Source: Betaproteobacteria bacterium (lineage in GTDB: Bacteria; Pseudomonadota; Gammaproteobacteria; Burkholderiales; Ga0077523). From it: a stretch of 64,000 nt of DNA. Position numbers and translations under genes: made by a program. Shown piece by piece: positions 16,495-25,719 of the stretch. The notes under the pieces were generated by a model that did no database searches, was not told where the DNA came from, and worked only from the letters and a program-made list of their open reading frames with translations. The first letter of the stretch is position 1, and each line of letters opens with the position of its first letter. The stretch lies in NCBI GenBank assembly GCA_016713305.1, contig JADJPK010000005.1, positions 372,001-436,000 of the forward strand, in the 5' to 3' direction.

Positions 16495-17333
16495 CAAGGG
16501 CCCACGCGAGCCTGGCGGCGGGTGTTCTGCTCGCGTTTGCAGCGCTGCTCCCGGCAAGTGCGCAGGCAGATCCGGAATCGGATCGTCTGACGGTCCGGCG
16601 CGGATTCGAGAAGCGTTTTCCGGGGATCCCGTTCGACGATTACGTGCTGGGCGGGTTCATGCTCAATCCCGACGGGCGCCGTCACTACGAGGACATCATG
16701 GCCTTTCCACCGTTCGAAGTGGAGGTGGATCGGGGCAAGGCCATGTGGGAGACGCCGCTCCGCGACGGCAGCACTTACGCGCAGTGCCTGCCCGATGGAG
16801 GGAGGGGAGTTGCCGGAACCTATCCCCGATACGACGAGAAGGAACGGCAGCTGATCACGTTCGAGATGATGCTGAACCGCTGCCGCGCCGCGGCCGGCGA
16901 TCCCCAGTACGCCTACGACGACATGCAGACCATGGGAGTGCTGACCGCCTATGCACGCACTCTGTCCGATGGAAGCCGGATGGATATCCGGGTGGAGTCG
17001 CCCGGCGCGCTGGAACGCTACGAAGCCGGCAAGGCGCTTTTCCATCGGCGCATGGGACAGATGAACTTCTCCTGCGCCAACTGCCACATCGACAACGCGG
17101 GCAAGATCATGCGCATGGAGATCATCTCCCCCGCGCTGGGTCAGGCGACGCACTTTCCCATCTTTCGCGGCGGAGATGTCCTGTACACGGCCCACGCGCG
17201 TTACACCCGGTGCATGGAGCAAGTGCGGGCTCAGCCCTTTTCCATGGGCGGCGACGAATTCAAGGATCTCGAGTATTTTCACTCCTACCTGAGCAACGGC
17301 CTGCCGTTAAAAGCCTCCGTCTATCGCCGATAA
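16491..17333 (+). CDS. soxA: SoxA, thiosulfate-binding cytochrome, apparently monoheme
   Basis: The 280-residue protein has a signal (LLAFAALLPASAQA) and a C-terminal heme site CANCH (C195, C198, H199). The active-site Cys241 lies in YTRCMEQVRAQPF, where the persulfide forms. The N-terminal heme of diheme SoxA is absent: the matching region (around residues 96-105) has only one Cys. With SoxX it makes the S-S bond to SoxYZ. It is the last sox gene here; no soxB or soxCD is present in the window. Confidence 0.92.
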   Translation: MTRAHASLAAGVLLAFAALLPASAQADPESDRLTVRRGFEKRFPGIPFDDYVLGGFMLNPDGRRHYEDIMAFPPFEVEVDRGKAMWETPLRDGSTYAQCLPDGGRGVAGTYPRYDEKERQLITFEMMLNRCRAAAGDPQYAYDDMQTMGVLTAYARTLSDGSRMDIRVESPGALERYEAGKALFHRRMGQMNFSCANCHIDNAGKIMRMEIISPALGQATHFPIFRGGDVLYTAHARYTRCMEQVRAQPFSMGGDEFKDLEYFHSYLSNGLPLKASVYRR

Positions 17334-17502
17334 GGAAAGGCTGACCATGTGCAGGGATCGCGTGGCAGCCCCAGGGAGGCGTCGGCGCGGCGACCTCTGT
17401 CAATGAGGCGGAATCTCCGTCGCGATCGCTGTCATCGATGGGATGTTTCCTGAGACGCTTCCCGGCACCCTTCGAATTCCTATCCGCCGAGGACACCCAT
17501 CC

Positions 17503-19503
17503 GTGTTCGGTTGGTTGAAGAGAAAACCCGCTCTGCCCCGAAGCCGCTTCGACCCCGAGGCGCGTGAGCGCATGCTCCTCGCTGCGAACGACGCGTTTGC
17601 GCACGGTGAGCTGGAGAGCGTGACATCCCATCTGCAACCGTTGTTGCAGGACGACGTCCCTCACCCGGACGCTCTGCATCTCGCTGCGGTCGCCGAGTGC
17701 CGCCGGGGTCGCTTCGACCAGGCGCAGGTGCTGCTGGCACGCGCCACTGACGCGGATCCCACAAGGATCGATTCCTGGCATACGCTCGCGGAGGTCCGGT
17801 TCGAAACCGGCGATGCCCAGGGAGCCGTCGAGGCACTCCGGGCGCTTCTCGCGCAAGACCCGGGGTATCGTCCGGCACACGAGCGTCTCGTGTTCGCGTT
17901 GCATGCCTCGGGCCGGAGCGACGAGGCCATCGACACCTATCAGATGCACCGCATGCTCGACTGGACGTTCGACACGGCCACCAATCCAGCCGCGGTCTTC
18001 CACGCACAGGGGCGCCTGGGGGATGCCGTGGACGCCTTGCGAGCGCGTATCGCAACGGACCGGAAGAACGCGGCACTGTGGAACCTGCTGGGTGCCACGC
18101 GCCAGGCGCAGGCCCATCTGGATACTGCGATTGCGTGCTTCCGCGAAGCCGTGACCCTCGATGAACACGATGTTTCCGCGCATCGGCGGCTCGCGTTCGC
18201 GCTGGACACGGCCGGAGAACTGGAGACCGCCGTCCAGCACTACCGGAGGGCCATGGAACTCGATCCGTCAAACGCCCAGGCCAGCTCCGACCATCTTGCC
18301 GCGCGTCTGTACACCGGCTGGCCGTCAATGGACGAGGCACGGGCGGCTTACGAGGAACATGATCGGCGGCACGGATCGGGTCGGTTTCCCGTAGGCGCCA
18401 CGGCCGGGATTCGCGACACGAGGCGCCGTTTGCGCATCGGCTACGTGTCCGGTGACTTCTTCGCCCACGCCATTTCCTACTTCTTCGAACCCCTGCTGGA
18501 GCACCATGACCGCAGCCGTTTCGAGATCGTGTGCTATGACCGCACGCCGCAGCGCGATGCCGTGAGCCGCAGGCTGGAGCAGAAGGCCGACGGATGGCGC
18601 TGTGTGCACGGAGAGGACTGGGACCGCCTTGCGGATCGTATCCGCGGCGATGCCATCGATATCCTGGTGGACCTCAAGGGTCACTTCGACGACAACAGTC
18701 TGCCGCTCTTCGCGCGCAAGCCCGCACCCCTTCAGGCGACCTGGCTTGGCTATCCGGACACGACGGGCCTGCGTGCCATGGACGCATGGTTGTCCGACGA
18801 CGAGATACTCGCAGGTTCGTCCGCGCAATACGCCTCGGAACGCGCCGTCTCCCTCGGGCGGTTCTTCATGTGTTTTCGCCCTGCAGCGGGGGCGCCGGAA
18901 GTCACCGCATTGCCGGCGTCCCGAAAGGGCTACGTGACGTTCGGTTGCTTCAACTCCTATTCGAAAGTGAGCCCCGCCATGCGGCAAGCCATGGCCGGAA
19001 TACTTCGCGAAGTTCCGGAGTCGCGGCTTCTCGTGACTGCGATGCCGGGAGGCGACACGAGGCATCGGCTGCAGGAGTACTTCCAGTCCGAGGGAATAGC
19101 ACCGCACCGGATCGAGATGCGGGGCAGAGGCGGTCACGACGAGTTCCTGCGCTGGCACGGGGAAGTCGACATCGCCCTGGACAGCTTTCCCTACAACGGC
19201 ACCACGACGGCGTTGCATTCCCTGTGGATGGGCGTGCCGTTCGTCGCGCTGGCGGGAACGGCCCACGTGTCCCGCGTGGGCGCGAGCATACTGGCCAACA
19301 CGAACCTGCGCGAATGGATCGCTGCGGATGTCGAGGGCTACGTGCGCATCGCATCGGAGCAGGCGAGAACATGGGAGTCTCTGGCGACGCTTCGCCAGTC
19401 CCTCCGGGACCGCCTCCTGTCCTCGACGATCATGGATGAAGCGAGTTTCACGCGCCGGCTGGAGGACTGTCTGCTCTCGCTGTGGAGGGAGACGGCATGC
19501 TGA
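17503..19503 (+). CDS. TPR-OGT (SPINDLY-type) glycosyltransferase, family 41
   Basis: GTG 17503 (VFGWLKRKPALPR) is chosen over an upstream ATG because its paralogues all start with a similar short hydrophobic-basic segment, and a GAGGA lies upstream. The 666-residue protein has TPR repeats to about residue 290. The catalytic half includes GYVSGDFFAHAISYFFEP, WLGYPDTTGLRAMDAW, GCFNSYSKVSP (the Lys equivalent to human OGT K842) and DIALDSFPYNGTTTALHSLW. Such enzymes transfer a sugar, often GlcNAc, to Ser/Thr of proteins. The last bases overlap the next start (ATGCTGA). Confidence 0.9.
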   Translation: MFGWLKRKPALPRSRFDPEARERMLLAANDAFAHGELESVTSHLQPLLQDDVPHPDALHLAAVAECRRGRFDQAQVLLARATDADPTRIDSWHTLAEVRFETGDAQGAVEALRALLAQDPGYRPAHERLVFALHASGRSDEAIDTYQMHRMLDWTFDTATNPAAVFHAQGRLGDAVDALRARIATDRKNAALWNLLGATRQAQAHLDTAIACFREAVTLDEHDVSAHRRLAFALDTAGELETAVQHYRRAMELDPSNAQASSDHLAARLYTGWPSMDEARAAYEEHDRRHGSGRFPVGATAGIRDTRRRLRIGYVSGDFFAHAISYFFEPLLEHHDRSRFEIVCYDRTPQRDAVSRRLEQKADGWRCVHGEDWDRLADRIRGDAIDILVDLKGHFDDNSLPLFARKPAPLQATWLGYPDTTGLRAMDAWLSDDEILAGSSAQYASERAVSLGRFFMCFRPAAGAPEVTALPASRKGYVTFGCFNSYSKVSPAMRQAMAGILREVPESRLLVTAMPGGDTRHRLQEYFQSEGIAPHRIEMRGRGGHDEFLRWHGEVDIALDSFPYNGTTTALHSLWMGVPFVALAGTAHVSRVGASILANTNLREWIAADVEGYVRIASEQARTWESLATLRQSLRDRLLSSTIMDEASFTRRLEDCLLSLWRETAC

Positions 19504-21017
19504 CGCGCTGGTTTCGGAAGCCACCCCCGGGGTTCGATATCGAACAGGTGCTCGACGAAGCGTCGGCATTGATGATCCGCGGTCAGCATGAGAAGGCCTG
19601 TGAAGTGGTCGAGGCCGCCCTCATCCGCGCGCCCGGGAATGCGCGGCTCCATGGACGACGTGGCACATTGCGGCACGCGCAGGGCGATCTCGCCGGGGCG
19701 ATCGAAAGTTACTCCACGGCCTGGCGCCTCGACCCCGACTATGCCGAGATGCCCTACAACATCGGCCTGGCGGAAGGTGCCTCCCAACATGCGGAGGCCG
19801 CCGTGCTTGCCTACCAGGAAGCGCTGCGCATTCGTCCGGAATTCCTGGAAGCGCGTTTCAACCTTGCCTGTGTCCTGCACGAGAACGACCGCCTCTCCGA
19901 GGCGTGCGACGCCTATCGGGTCGTGCTGGCGCAGCAGCCGGACCACGAGGACGCCCGGCTCGGGCTCGGTCTTGCCTTGCAGGAACAGCGCCGGCTCGAA
20001 GAAGCAGACGAGCAGTTCGACGCCTTGCTTGCGCGGAATCCGCAACACGCCGCAGCCAATCTGTACCGCAGCTTCAGTCTGCTGGTGCGCGGCGACTGGG
20101 GCGCAGGATGGGACCGCTTTGCGTATCGCTGGGCCACCCCGGAGATGTCGCGATATCGAAGACGCTACGCCCAGCCCGAATGGGATGGCTCCGATCCCGC
20201 GGGGCTCACCATCCTCGTCTATCCGGAGCAGGGCTTCGGTGACATGCTGCAATTCGCGCGATTTGCGACCCAGTTGGCGTCGCTCGGCGCGAACGTGATC
20301 CTGGAAGCGCCCGGCCCGCTGGTGCGTCTTCTTTCCACGCTGCAAGGTGTGCAGGTGGTTGCGTCCGGCGCCCCGCTGCCGGAATTCCATGCGCACATTG
20401 CCGTCATGGACCTCGCGCGGCATCTGGGCCGGGACAACGATTCCATCGCCATGGGGAATGCGTATCTGTCGGCCGATCGTGCGCAGGTCAAGCGCTGGAA
20501 AGAACGGCTCGAGGGAGACGGCCGCTATCGAGTGGCGATCGCATGGGCGGGGGAGCCCCGTCCCGGTCAGCCGTCGGCCGCGCGCATCGACCGCCGCCGC
20601 AGCCTCCGCTTCGAACAGCTCGCGCCGCTTGCCCGCCTGGGGTCCGTGAGATGGATCAGTCTTCAGCTCGGTACGCCGGCGGAGCAGGCTCGCAGAGGTC
20701 CTGCGGTACTGGCATTGACCGATGCCGCCTCGGAACTGGGAGATTTCGCGGACACGGCGGCATTGATCGAAGCCCTGGATCTCGTCATTGCCGTGGACAC
20801 GTCGGTCGTGCATCTGGCGGGGGCCTTGGGGCGCCCCGTGTGGGTGCTTTCCCGCTTCGATGGCTGCTGGAGGTGGCTGCTCTCGGGCAGCGCGTCGCCC
20901 TGGTATCCCTCTGCGCGCGTCTATCGTCAGGAGTCGCCAGGCGACTGGGGCAGTGTGCTGGAACGGGTGGCTGCAGATCTGGAAACGATCGTCCGGCTCC
21001 ATCCGGGACATCCGTGA
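19497..21017 (+). CDS. TPR protein fused to an ADP-heptose:LPS heptosyltransferase-like (GT9) domain
   Basis: The 506-residue product overlaps the previous stop by seven bases (ATGCTGA). The N-terminal 210 residues are TPRs (PYNIGLAEGASQHAEAAVLA, EARFNLACVLHENDRLSEAC). The C-terminal half (about 215-500) resembles GT9: TILVYPEQGFGDMLQFARF, VAIAWAGE, LDLVIAVDTSVVHLAGALG and RPVWVLSRFDG. The VDTSVVHLAGALG block is the sugar-nucleotide-binding signature. Donor and acceptor are unknown; a heptose or related sugar is a guess from family. It is part of the 17.5-28.4 kb glycosyltransferase run. Confidence 0.85.
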   Translation: MLTRWFRKPPPGFDIEQVLDEASALMIRGQHEKACEVVEAALIRAPGNARLHGRRGTLRHAQGDLAGAIESYSTAWRLDPDYAEMPYNIGLAEGASQHAEAAVLAYQEALRIRPEFLEARFNLACVLHENDRLSEACDAYRVVLAQQPDHEDARLGLGLALQEQRRLEEADEQFDALLARNPQHAAANLYRSFSLLVRGDWGAGWDRFAYRWATPEMSRYRRRYAQPEWDGSDPAGLTILVYPEQGFGDMLQFARFATQLASLGANVILEAPGPLVRLLSTLQGVQVVASGAPLPEFHAHIAVMDLARHLGRDNDSIAMGNAYLSADRAQVKRWKERLEGDGRYRVAIAWAGEPRPGQPSAARIDRRRSLRFEQLAPLARLGSVRWISLQLGTPAEQARRGPAVLALTDAASELGDFADTAALIEALDLVIAVDTSVVHLAGALGRPVWVLSRFDGCWRWLLSGSASPWYPSARVYRQESPGDWGSVLERVAADLETIVRLHPGHP

Positions 21018-21112
21018 AGCATCTCGATGTCTCGCCTGCGGAGCCGGCGTTGTGCCGTCGAGATGCCCGTGGTACGAACAGCGCTCGTGTACGGCAGAAC
21101 GGCAGAAAGGAA

Positions 21113-21424
21113 TCAGGCCTTCTTCTGTGCGAGGCGGACGACCAGACCCTTGGTGATCTTCTCGACGAACCCGTCGGTGTAGCCCATTTCCTTGAGCTGC
21201 CACCGGAACGTATTGCCGAGTTTCGCCTTGCGGAACAGGCCCAGCTTGTTTTCCTGGTGGAAGCGCAGCGCGCGGGCGTACACCCCTTCGGACACCACGG
21301 ACAACTGGCTCGTGACCGCCTTGTCCGTGCGTTCTTCATTCGCCGGCGGAAAGCGGCGTGCAAAATCCTGAGCAAGGGACTTCGCGAAATCGTCGACCTT
21401 GCGCGTATCGAACATGCCCAGCAT
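21113..21424 (-). CDS. Conserved hypothetical protein
   Basis: The 103-residue product (FDTRKVDDFAKSLAQDFARR; NKLGLFRKAKLGNTFRWQLK; KGLVVRLAQKKA) has a regular amphipathic pattern and a highly basic end. It is the only minus-strand gene within the glycosyltransferase run and is convergent with the preceding gene. It resembles small uncharacterised proteins of betaproteobacteria, but I cannot assign a family. A second ATG lies 9 bases downstream of the first. Confidence 0.55.
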   Translation of the reverse strand: MLGMFDTRKVDDFAKSLAQDFARRFPPANEERTDKAVTSQLSVVSEGVYARALRFHQENKLGLFRKAKLGNTFRWQLKEMGYTDGFVEKITKGLVVRLAQKKA

Positions 21425-21557
21425 GGTGAAGTGGACTCCAGTGTCTGCGTTGACCGGACCGGCGCTCCCGATCCGCTGATCGCGAACATGACCGGCGCAT
21501 AAGCGTGGCCTAGTATACTCGCCGAAGACTTGCGCCCAGCGCGTTCACTGCCCGCCC

Positions 21558-23441
21558 ATGCTGCGTTGGCTCAATCGATTCCAATTACGGTCCAGGCCAG
21601 GCGCTCTTGAGGGCGATCCGGCGCATCCTCATTCCGCGGCAGGAGCCGCACACTCAGCTGAGATGGAGGCCGAGCGCCTGAAGGCCGAAGCCGACGAACT
21701 GTTCGATGCCGGCCGTCTGCCCGAGGCCATCGATCGTTACCGCCAGCTGCTCGACCGGCATCCCGACTTCGGCCGCGCGTGGAACAATCTCGGGCTGTGC
21801 CTGCGCCTGCAGGGTCTCCAGTCGGAAGCGGAGACGGCTTTCCTCCGGGCCACGGAGGCGTCACCCGGCCTCGTGGCCGCGTGGGTCAATCTCGGCTCGA
21901 TGCAGGAGGAAGACCATCGCTTCGACGACGCCATCCGGAGTTTCGACCGAGCCGTTGCACTCGATCCTGGTTCGCGGGAGGCACGAAACAATGCGGGGCA
22001 GATGCTCTCCAATCTTGGCCGCTTCTGTGCCGCGGAGGAACAGTTCCGCGCCGGCCTTGCAGCGCATCCCGATGATGCCACCCTGCATTTCAATCTGGGT
22101 CTTGCGCTCGCCCGGCAGGCGCGGATTCCCGAGTCGCTCCACGCGCTTGCCCGTGCGTCCGGGATCGATCCGGCCGCACACATGGTGGCGAGCGCCTACC
22201 TTCTGACGCTCAACTACGCGGACGATCTGACACCGGCATTCGTGCGCCAGGAGCACGAGCGGGTGTCTGCGACGTTCGTGGATGCCGCCTTGCCAGGATT
22301 CGGCGCTGCGCGCAGTCGACGGTCGGCGGGCCGACCGCTAAAGGTGGGCTACGTTTCGGCCGATCTTGGCTATCACGTCGTCAGTTTCTTCATCGAACCG
22401 GTCCTCCGGGCCCATGACCGAAGCGTGGTCCACCCCTATTGCTACTATGCCGGCATCAAGGAAGACGCCCAGTGCGAGCGCCTCAAGTCGCTCGGCGTGC
22501 AGTGGCGTCACATCGGTTCGATGGGCAGCCGAGAGTCGCTGGATGCCATCCGTTCGGACGAACTGGACATCTGTGTCGATCTTGCCGGGCATACCGGGGG
22601 GCATCGGCTGAGCCTCTTCGCCGCAAGACTCGCACCGGTGCAGATCAACTGGCTGGGCTATCCGAACACGACGGGTCTCCCTGGAATGGATTGCCGGTTC
22701 ACCGATGAGCACGCCGATCCTGCCGGAGCGACGGACATCTTCCATTCCGAGCGCCTCGTCCGTTTGCCTCGAGGCTTCCTGGTCTACCAGCCCCGGCCCG
22801 AGGCGCCGGAGGTGAGCCCGCTGCCCGCCACCACGGTGGGACACATCACGTTCGGCTGCTTCAACAATTTTTCCAAGGTTTCGGACACGGTGCTGTCGCT
22901 TTGGGGAACGATTCTCGGACGGTTGCCGGCTTCCCGCCTGCTTCTGAAGTCCAAGGGCCTGGGGGAGGATGTGCTGGCCGCGCAGGTACGTGAACGGTTC
23001 AAGCGGCTTGGCGGCGATCCGGCCCGATTGATCCTCGAAGAACAACAGGCGGGCTTCGATCAGCATCTGGCGCGCTATGGCGACGTCGATGTTGCCCTGG
23101 ACTCCTATCCCTACTGCGGCACGACCACGACGTGTGAAGCGCTCTGGATGGGCGTGCCGGTGGTGACACTCGCGGGACCCGTTCATGCAGCGCGCGTGGG
23201 CGCGAGCCTTCTGCAGCAGGTGTCTCGTTCCCGCTGGATTGCCTCGACGACCGAGCAGTACGTGGATATCGCGGTCACGCTCGCCAGCGACTTCGCCATG
23301 CTTGCCAGGGAGCGCGCGAGCCTTCGCGACACCATGCGCACCAGCGCGCTCACCGATGCAGACGGATTCACCCGGGCACTGGAATCGGCGTATCGGCAGT
23401 TGGTTGACGCGCCGTCCCCGGCGCAGCCTTCGTCATGCTGA
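21558..23441 (+). CDS. TPR-OGT (SPINDLY-type) glycosyltransferase, family 41
   Basis: The 627-residue protein starts MLRWLNRFQLRSRPG. TPR repeats fill about residues 35-245; then come GYVSADLGYHVVSFFIEPVL, WLGYPNTTGLPGMDC, GCFNNFSKVSD with the catalytic Lys, and DVALDSYPYCGTTTTCEALW. It has all the sugar-nucleotide contacts expected of the OGT fold. A TATACT at about 21513-21518 is a possible -10 for an internal promoter. The stop overlaps the following start by seven bases (ATGCTGA), so this pair is coupled. Confidence 0.9.
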   Translation: MLRWLNRFQLRSRPGALEGDPAHPHSAAGAAHSAEMEAERLKAEADELFDAGRLPEAIDRYRQLLDRHPDFGRAWNNLGLCLRLQGLQSEAETAFLRATEASPGLVAAWVNLGSMQEEDHRFDDAIRSFDRAVALDPGSREARNNAGQMLSNLGRFCAAEEQFRAGLAAHPDDATLHFNLGLALARQARIPESLHALARASGIDPAAHMVASAYLLTLNYADDLTPAFVRQEHERVSATFVDAALPGFGAARSRRSAGRPLKVGYVSADLGYHVVSFFIEPVLRAHDRSVVHPYCYYAGIKEDAQCERLKSLGVQWRHIGSMGSRESLDAIRSDELDICVDLAGHTGGHRLSLFAARLAPVQINWLGYPNTTGLPGMDCRFTDEHADPAGATDIFHSERLVRLPRGFLVYQPRPEAPEVSPLPATTVGHITFGCFNNFSKVSDTVLSLWGTILGRLPASRLLLKSKGLGEDVLAAQVRERFKRLGGDPARLILEEQQAGFDQHLARYGDVDVALDSYPYCGTTTTCEALWMGVPVVTLAGPVHAARVGASLLQQVSRSRWIASTTEQYVDIAVTLASDFAMLARERASLRDTMRTSALTDADGFTRALESAYRQLVDAPSPAQPSSC

Positions 23442-25690
23442 GGTGGCTGACAGGCCTGCGCGCGCCGGGCAAGCAGCAGATCGCGGGGTGGATTCAGCAA
23501 GGTCTCGAGTTCCACTCCCAAGGCCGCCTGGACGATGCGATTGCGAGTTATGGGCAAGTCCTCGCGTCAGTTCCGGCGCATTTCGACGCGTTGTTCCTTC
23601 AGGGACTGTCGTTGCAGGCGGCCGGCCGGCACGAAGAAGCGCTGGTCCGCTTCGATGAGGCGTCTGCGGCGGATCCTGACAACGGTGACGCTCCGTTTGC
23701 CGCCGCGACGAGTCACAGAGCGATGGGGCGAATCGACCTGGCGCTGGCGTCCTACGGAAGAGCGGCAACGGCGCGTCCGGACGACGTGGACGTATTGAAC
23801 GATTACGGCACGGCGCTCATGGAGGCAGGTCGCGCGCAGGAGGCCGTCCCGCTGCTCCAGCGCAGTGCCGCCCGCGAGCCTTCGCGCTGGGATCTCCAGT
23901 TCAATCTCGCCAATGCCTATCGCACGAGCGGGCAACATGCGAGCGCCCGGGATGCGTACGCCCGCGCACTGACGATCCGTCCGGAGGACGGCCGAACCTG
24001 GAACAACCTTGGCGTCAGCCTGCACGAGGAGGGTGAATTCGGCGGCGCCATAGATTGCTTCCGCAAGGCGCTGGCGGCGGCGCCGGACGACGTGGATGCG
24101 GAGAACAACCTCGGTTCCGCGCTCCAGGGAGCCGGACGGCCCGAGGACGCGTTGTCTCATTTCGCGCGGGCGTTGCAGCTGGCTCCCGAGCATGCTTTCG
24201 CGCCCCGCAACATCGCGCAGTCCTTGCAGGAACTGGGCCGCTACGAAGAGGCGCTGTCCGCCTACCAGGATGCGCTCCGGCGGACTCCTTCGGATGCATT
24301 GCGCGTTCGTGCCGCGACTGTTCTGCCCGTGGTGCCGGACTCCGGTGGGCAGATCCTTGAAGCGCGTGAGCGTTTCGCCCGCGAGATCGAGACGCTGAGA
24401 CAGGCGGGCATCCGGATCGATCGTCCGGAGCGCGAGATCGCGTCATGCAGTTTCCATCTCGCCTATCACGGGAAGAACGACAGGCCGCTGCTCGAGTCGC
24501 TGTCCGGCCTCTATCTTTCTGCATGCCCGGATCTCGAGTGGACGTCCCCGTCGCTGCATCCGCGCGGAGCGGCCGCGGATCGTATCAAGGTCGGATTCGT
24601 CTCACGGTTCCTGTACTCCCATTCCATCGGCAAGACTTCTCGCGGTCTGATCGAGCAGCTCGATCGCAACCGGTTCGAAGTCATCGCCATCCACGTTCCG
24701 CCCCCGCGGGACGACGCAATGGGACGTGCGATCCGCGCGGCCGCCGATCGCAACGTGGACCTGCCGCACGATCTTGCCGGAGCCCGTGCTGCGATCGCCG
24801 CCCTGGATCTGGATGTGCTCTTCTTCCAGGAAATAGGCATGGACGCCTTCACCTATTTCCTCGCATTCGCACGGCTTGCGGCAGTGCAGTGCGTGTCGTT
24901 CGGGCATCCTGACACGACGGGGATACCCAACATGGATTGGTGGGTGTCGGCAGAGAATTTCGAGCCGGAGGATTGTGCGGATCACTACAGCGAGGGGCTC
25001 TGGCAGGCGCGCGATGTCGGGACGCTCGCGTACTACCACCGGCCAAAGTCCGCCGGCGAGTTCCGCAGCCGATCGGAACTGGGTCTGCCGGAAGAACGGG
25101 CCTTGTACTTCTGCCCCCACAGCGTGTTCCGGCTGCATCCCGACTTCGACGCGATCCTGGCGGCGCTTCTCGATGCCGATCCTGCCTGCGAGATCCTGCT
25201 GCTGGAGGGAACGCAACCGTCCTGGCTCGACCGCTACCTGTCGCGTCTGGAGCGGGCCGCGGGTGCCGGAATGGCCCGCGTACGGCGGTTGCCTCTCCAG
25301 CCGCACGAGCGGTTCCTCAATCTCATGCACGTTTCGGATGCGATTCTCGATCCCATCTGCTTCAACGGCATGAACAACTCGCTGGACGCGTTTGCCGCCG
25401 GCGTTCCGGTCGTGACCCTGCCGGGCGAGTTCCAGCGGGGCCGGCACACCGCCGGCATGTATCGCCGCATGGGGTGGCCGGGATGCGTGGCGGCATCGCC
25501 CGAAGACTACGTGCGGATCGCGATGGAACTGGGTCGTCGCGAAGACTTCGCCAAGGCGGCCCGGTCCGAGATTTCATCGCGATCGCACGTGTTGTTCGAG
25601 GACCGGCAGGTCGTGCAGGAGTTCGAGCGATTCTTCCAGGAGTCGGTCTCGGCAGCGTCCACGGCGCGGAACGCCTCCGGGCGCACCTGA
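23435..25690 (+). CDS. TPR-OGT-like glycosyltransferase, divergent catalytic domain
   Basis: The 751-residue protein has TPRs over about residues 15-290, then a divergent family-41-type domain: IKVGFVSRFLYSHSIGKTSR, FGHPDTTGIPNMDWWVS, and NGMNNSLDAFAAGVPVVTLP. At the position of the catalytic Lys (NxxxK in the family) it has R566, in CPHSVFRLHPDF. The dyad His in the LYSH loop is kept. It may use a different sugar or have reduced activity. It overlaps the previous gene by seven bases and is followed by the fifth gene after 29 bases. Confidence 0.85.
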   Translation: MLRWLTGLRAPGKQQIAGWIQQGLEFHSQGRLDDAIASYGQVLASVPAHFDALFLQGLSLQAAGRHEEALVRFDEASAADPDNGDAPFAAATSHRAMGRIDLALASYGRAATARPDDVDVLNDYGTALMEAGRAQEAVPLLQRSAAREPSRWDLQFNLANAYRTSGQHASARDAYARALTIRPEDGRTWNNLGVSLHEEGEFGGAIDCFRKALAAAPDDVDAENNLGSALQGAGRPEDALSHFARALQLAPEHAFAPRNIAQSLQELGRYEEALSAYQDALRRTPSDALRVRAATVLPVVPDSGGQILEARERFAREIETLRQAGIRIDRPEREIASCSFHLAYHGKNDRPLLESLSGLYLSACPDLEWTSPSLHPRGAAADRIKVGFVSRFLYSHSIGKTSRGLIEQLDRNRFEVIAIHVPPPRDDAMGRAIRAAADRNVDLPHDLAGARAAIAALDLDVLFFQEIGMDAFTYFLAFARLAAVQCVSFGHPDTTGIPNMDWWVSAENFEPEDCADHYSEGLWQARDVGTLAYYHRPKSAGEFRSRSELGLPEERALYFCPHSVFRLHPDFDAILAALLDADPACEILLLEGTQPSWLDRYLSRLERAAGAGMARVRRLPLQPHERFLNLMHVSDAILDPICFNGMNNSLDAFAAGVPVVTLPGEFQRGRHTAGMYRRMGWPGCVAASPEDYVRIAMELGRREDFAKAARSEISSRSHVLFEDRQVVQEFERFFQESVSAASTARNASGRT

Positions 25691-25719
25691 TCGCAGCACA
25701 TTCACAACGCCTATCCATC

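Noticed and set aside
17334..17502. Remnant of soxB downstream of soxA.
   Set aside because: The 169 bases show no SoxB motif in any frame.
19338..21203. A 621-codon minus-strand frame opposite the TPR-GT9 gene.
   Set aside because: Its protein is low-complexity and Arg/His-rich with no motif; the plus strand has coherent TPR and GT9 signatures.
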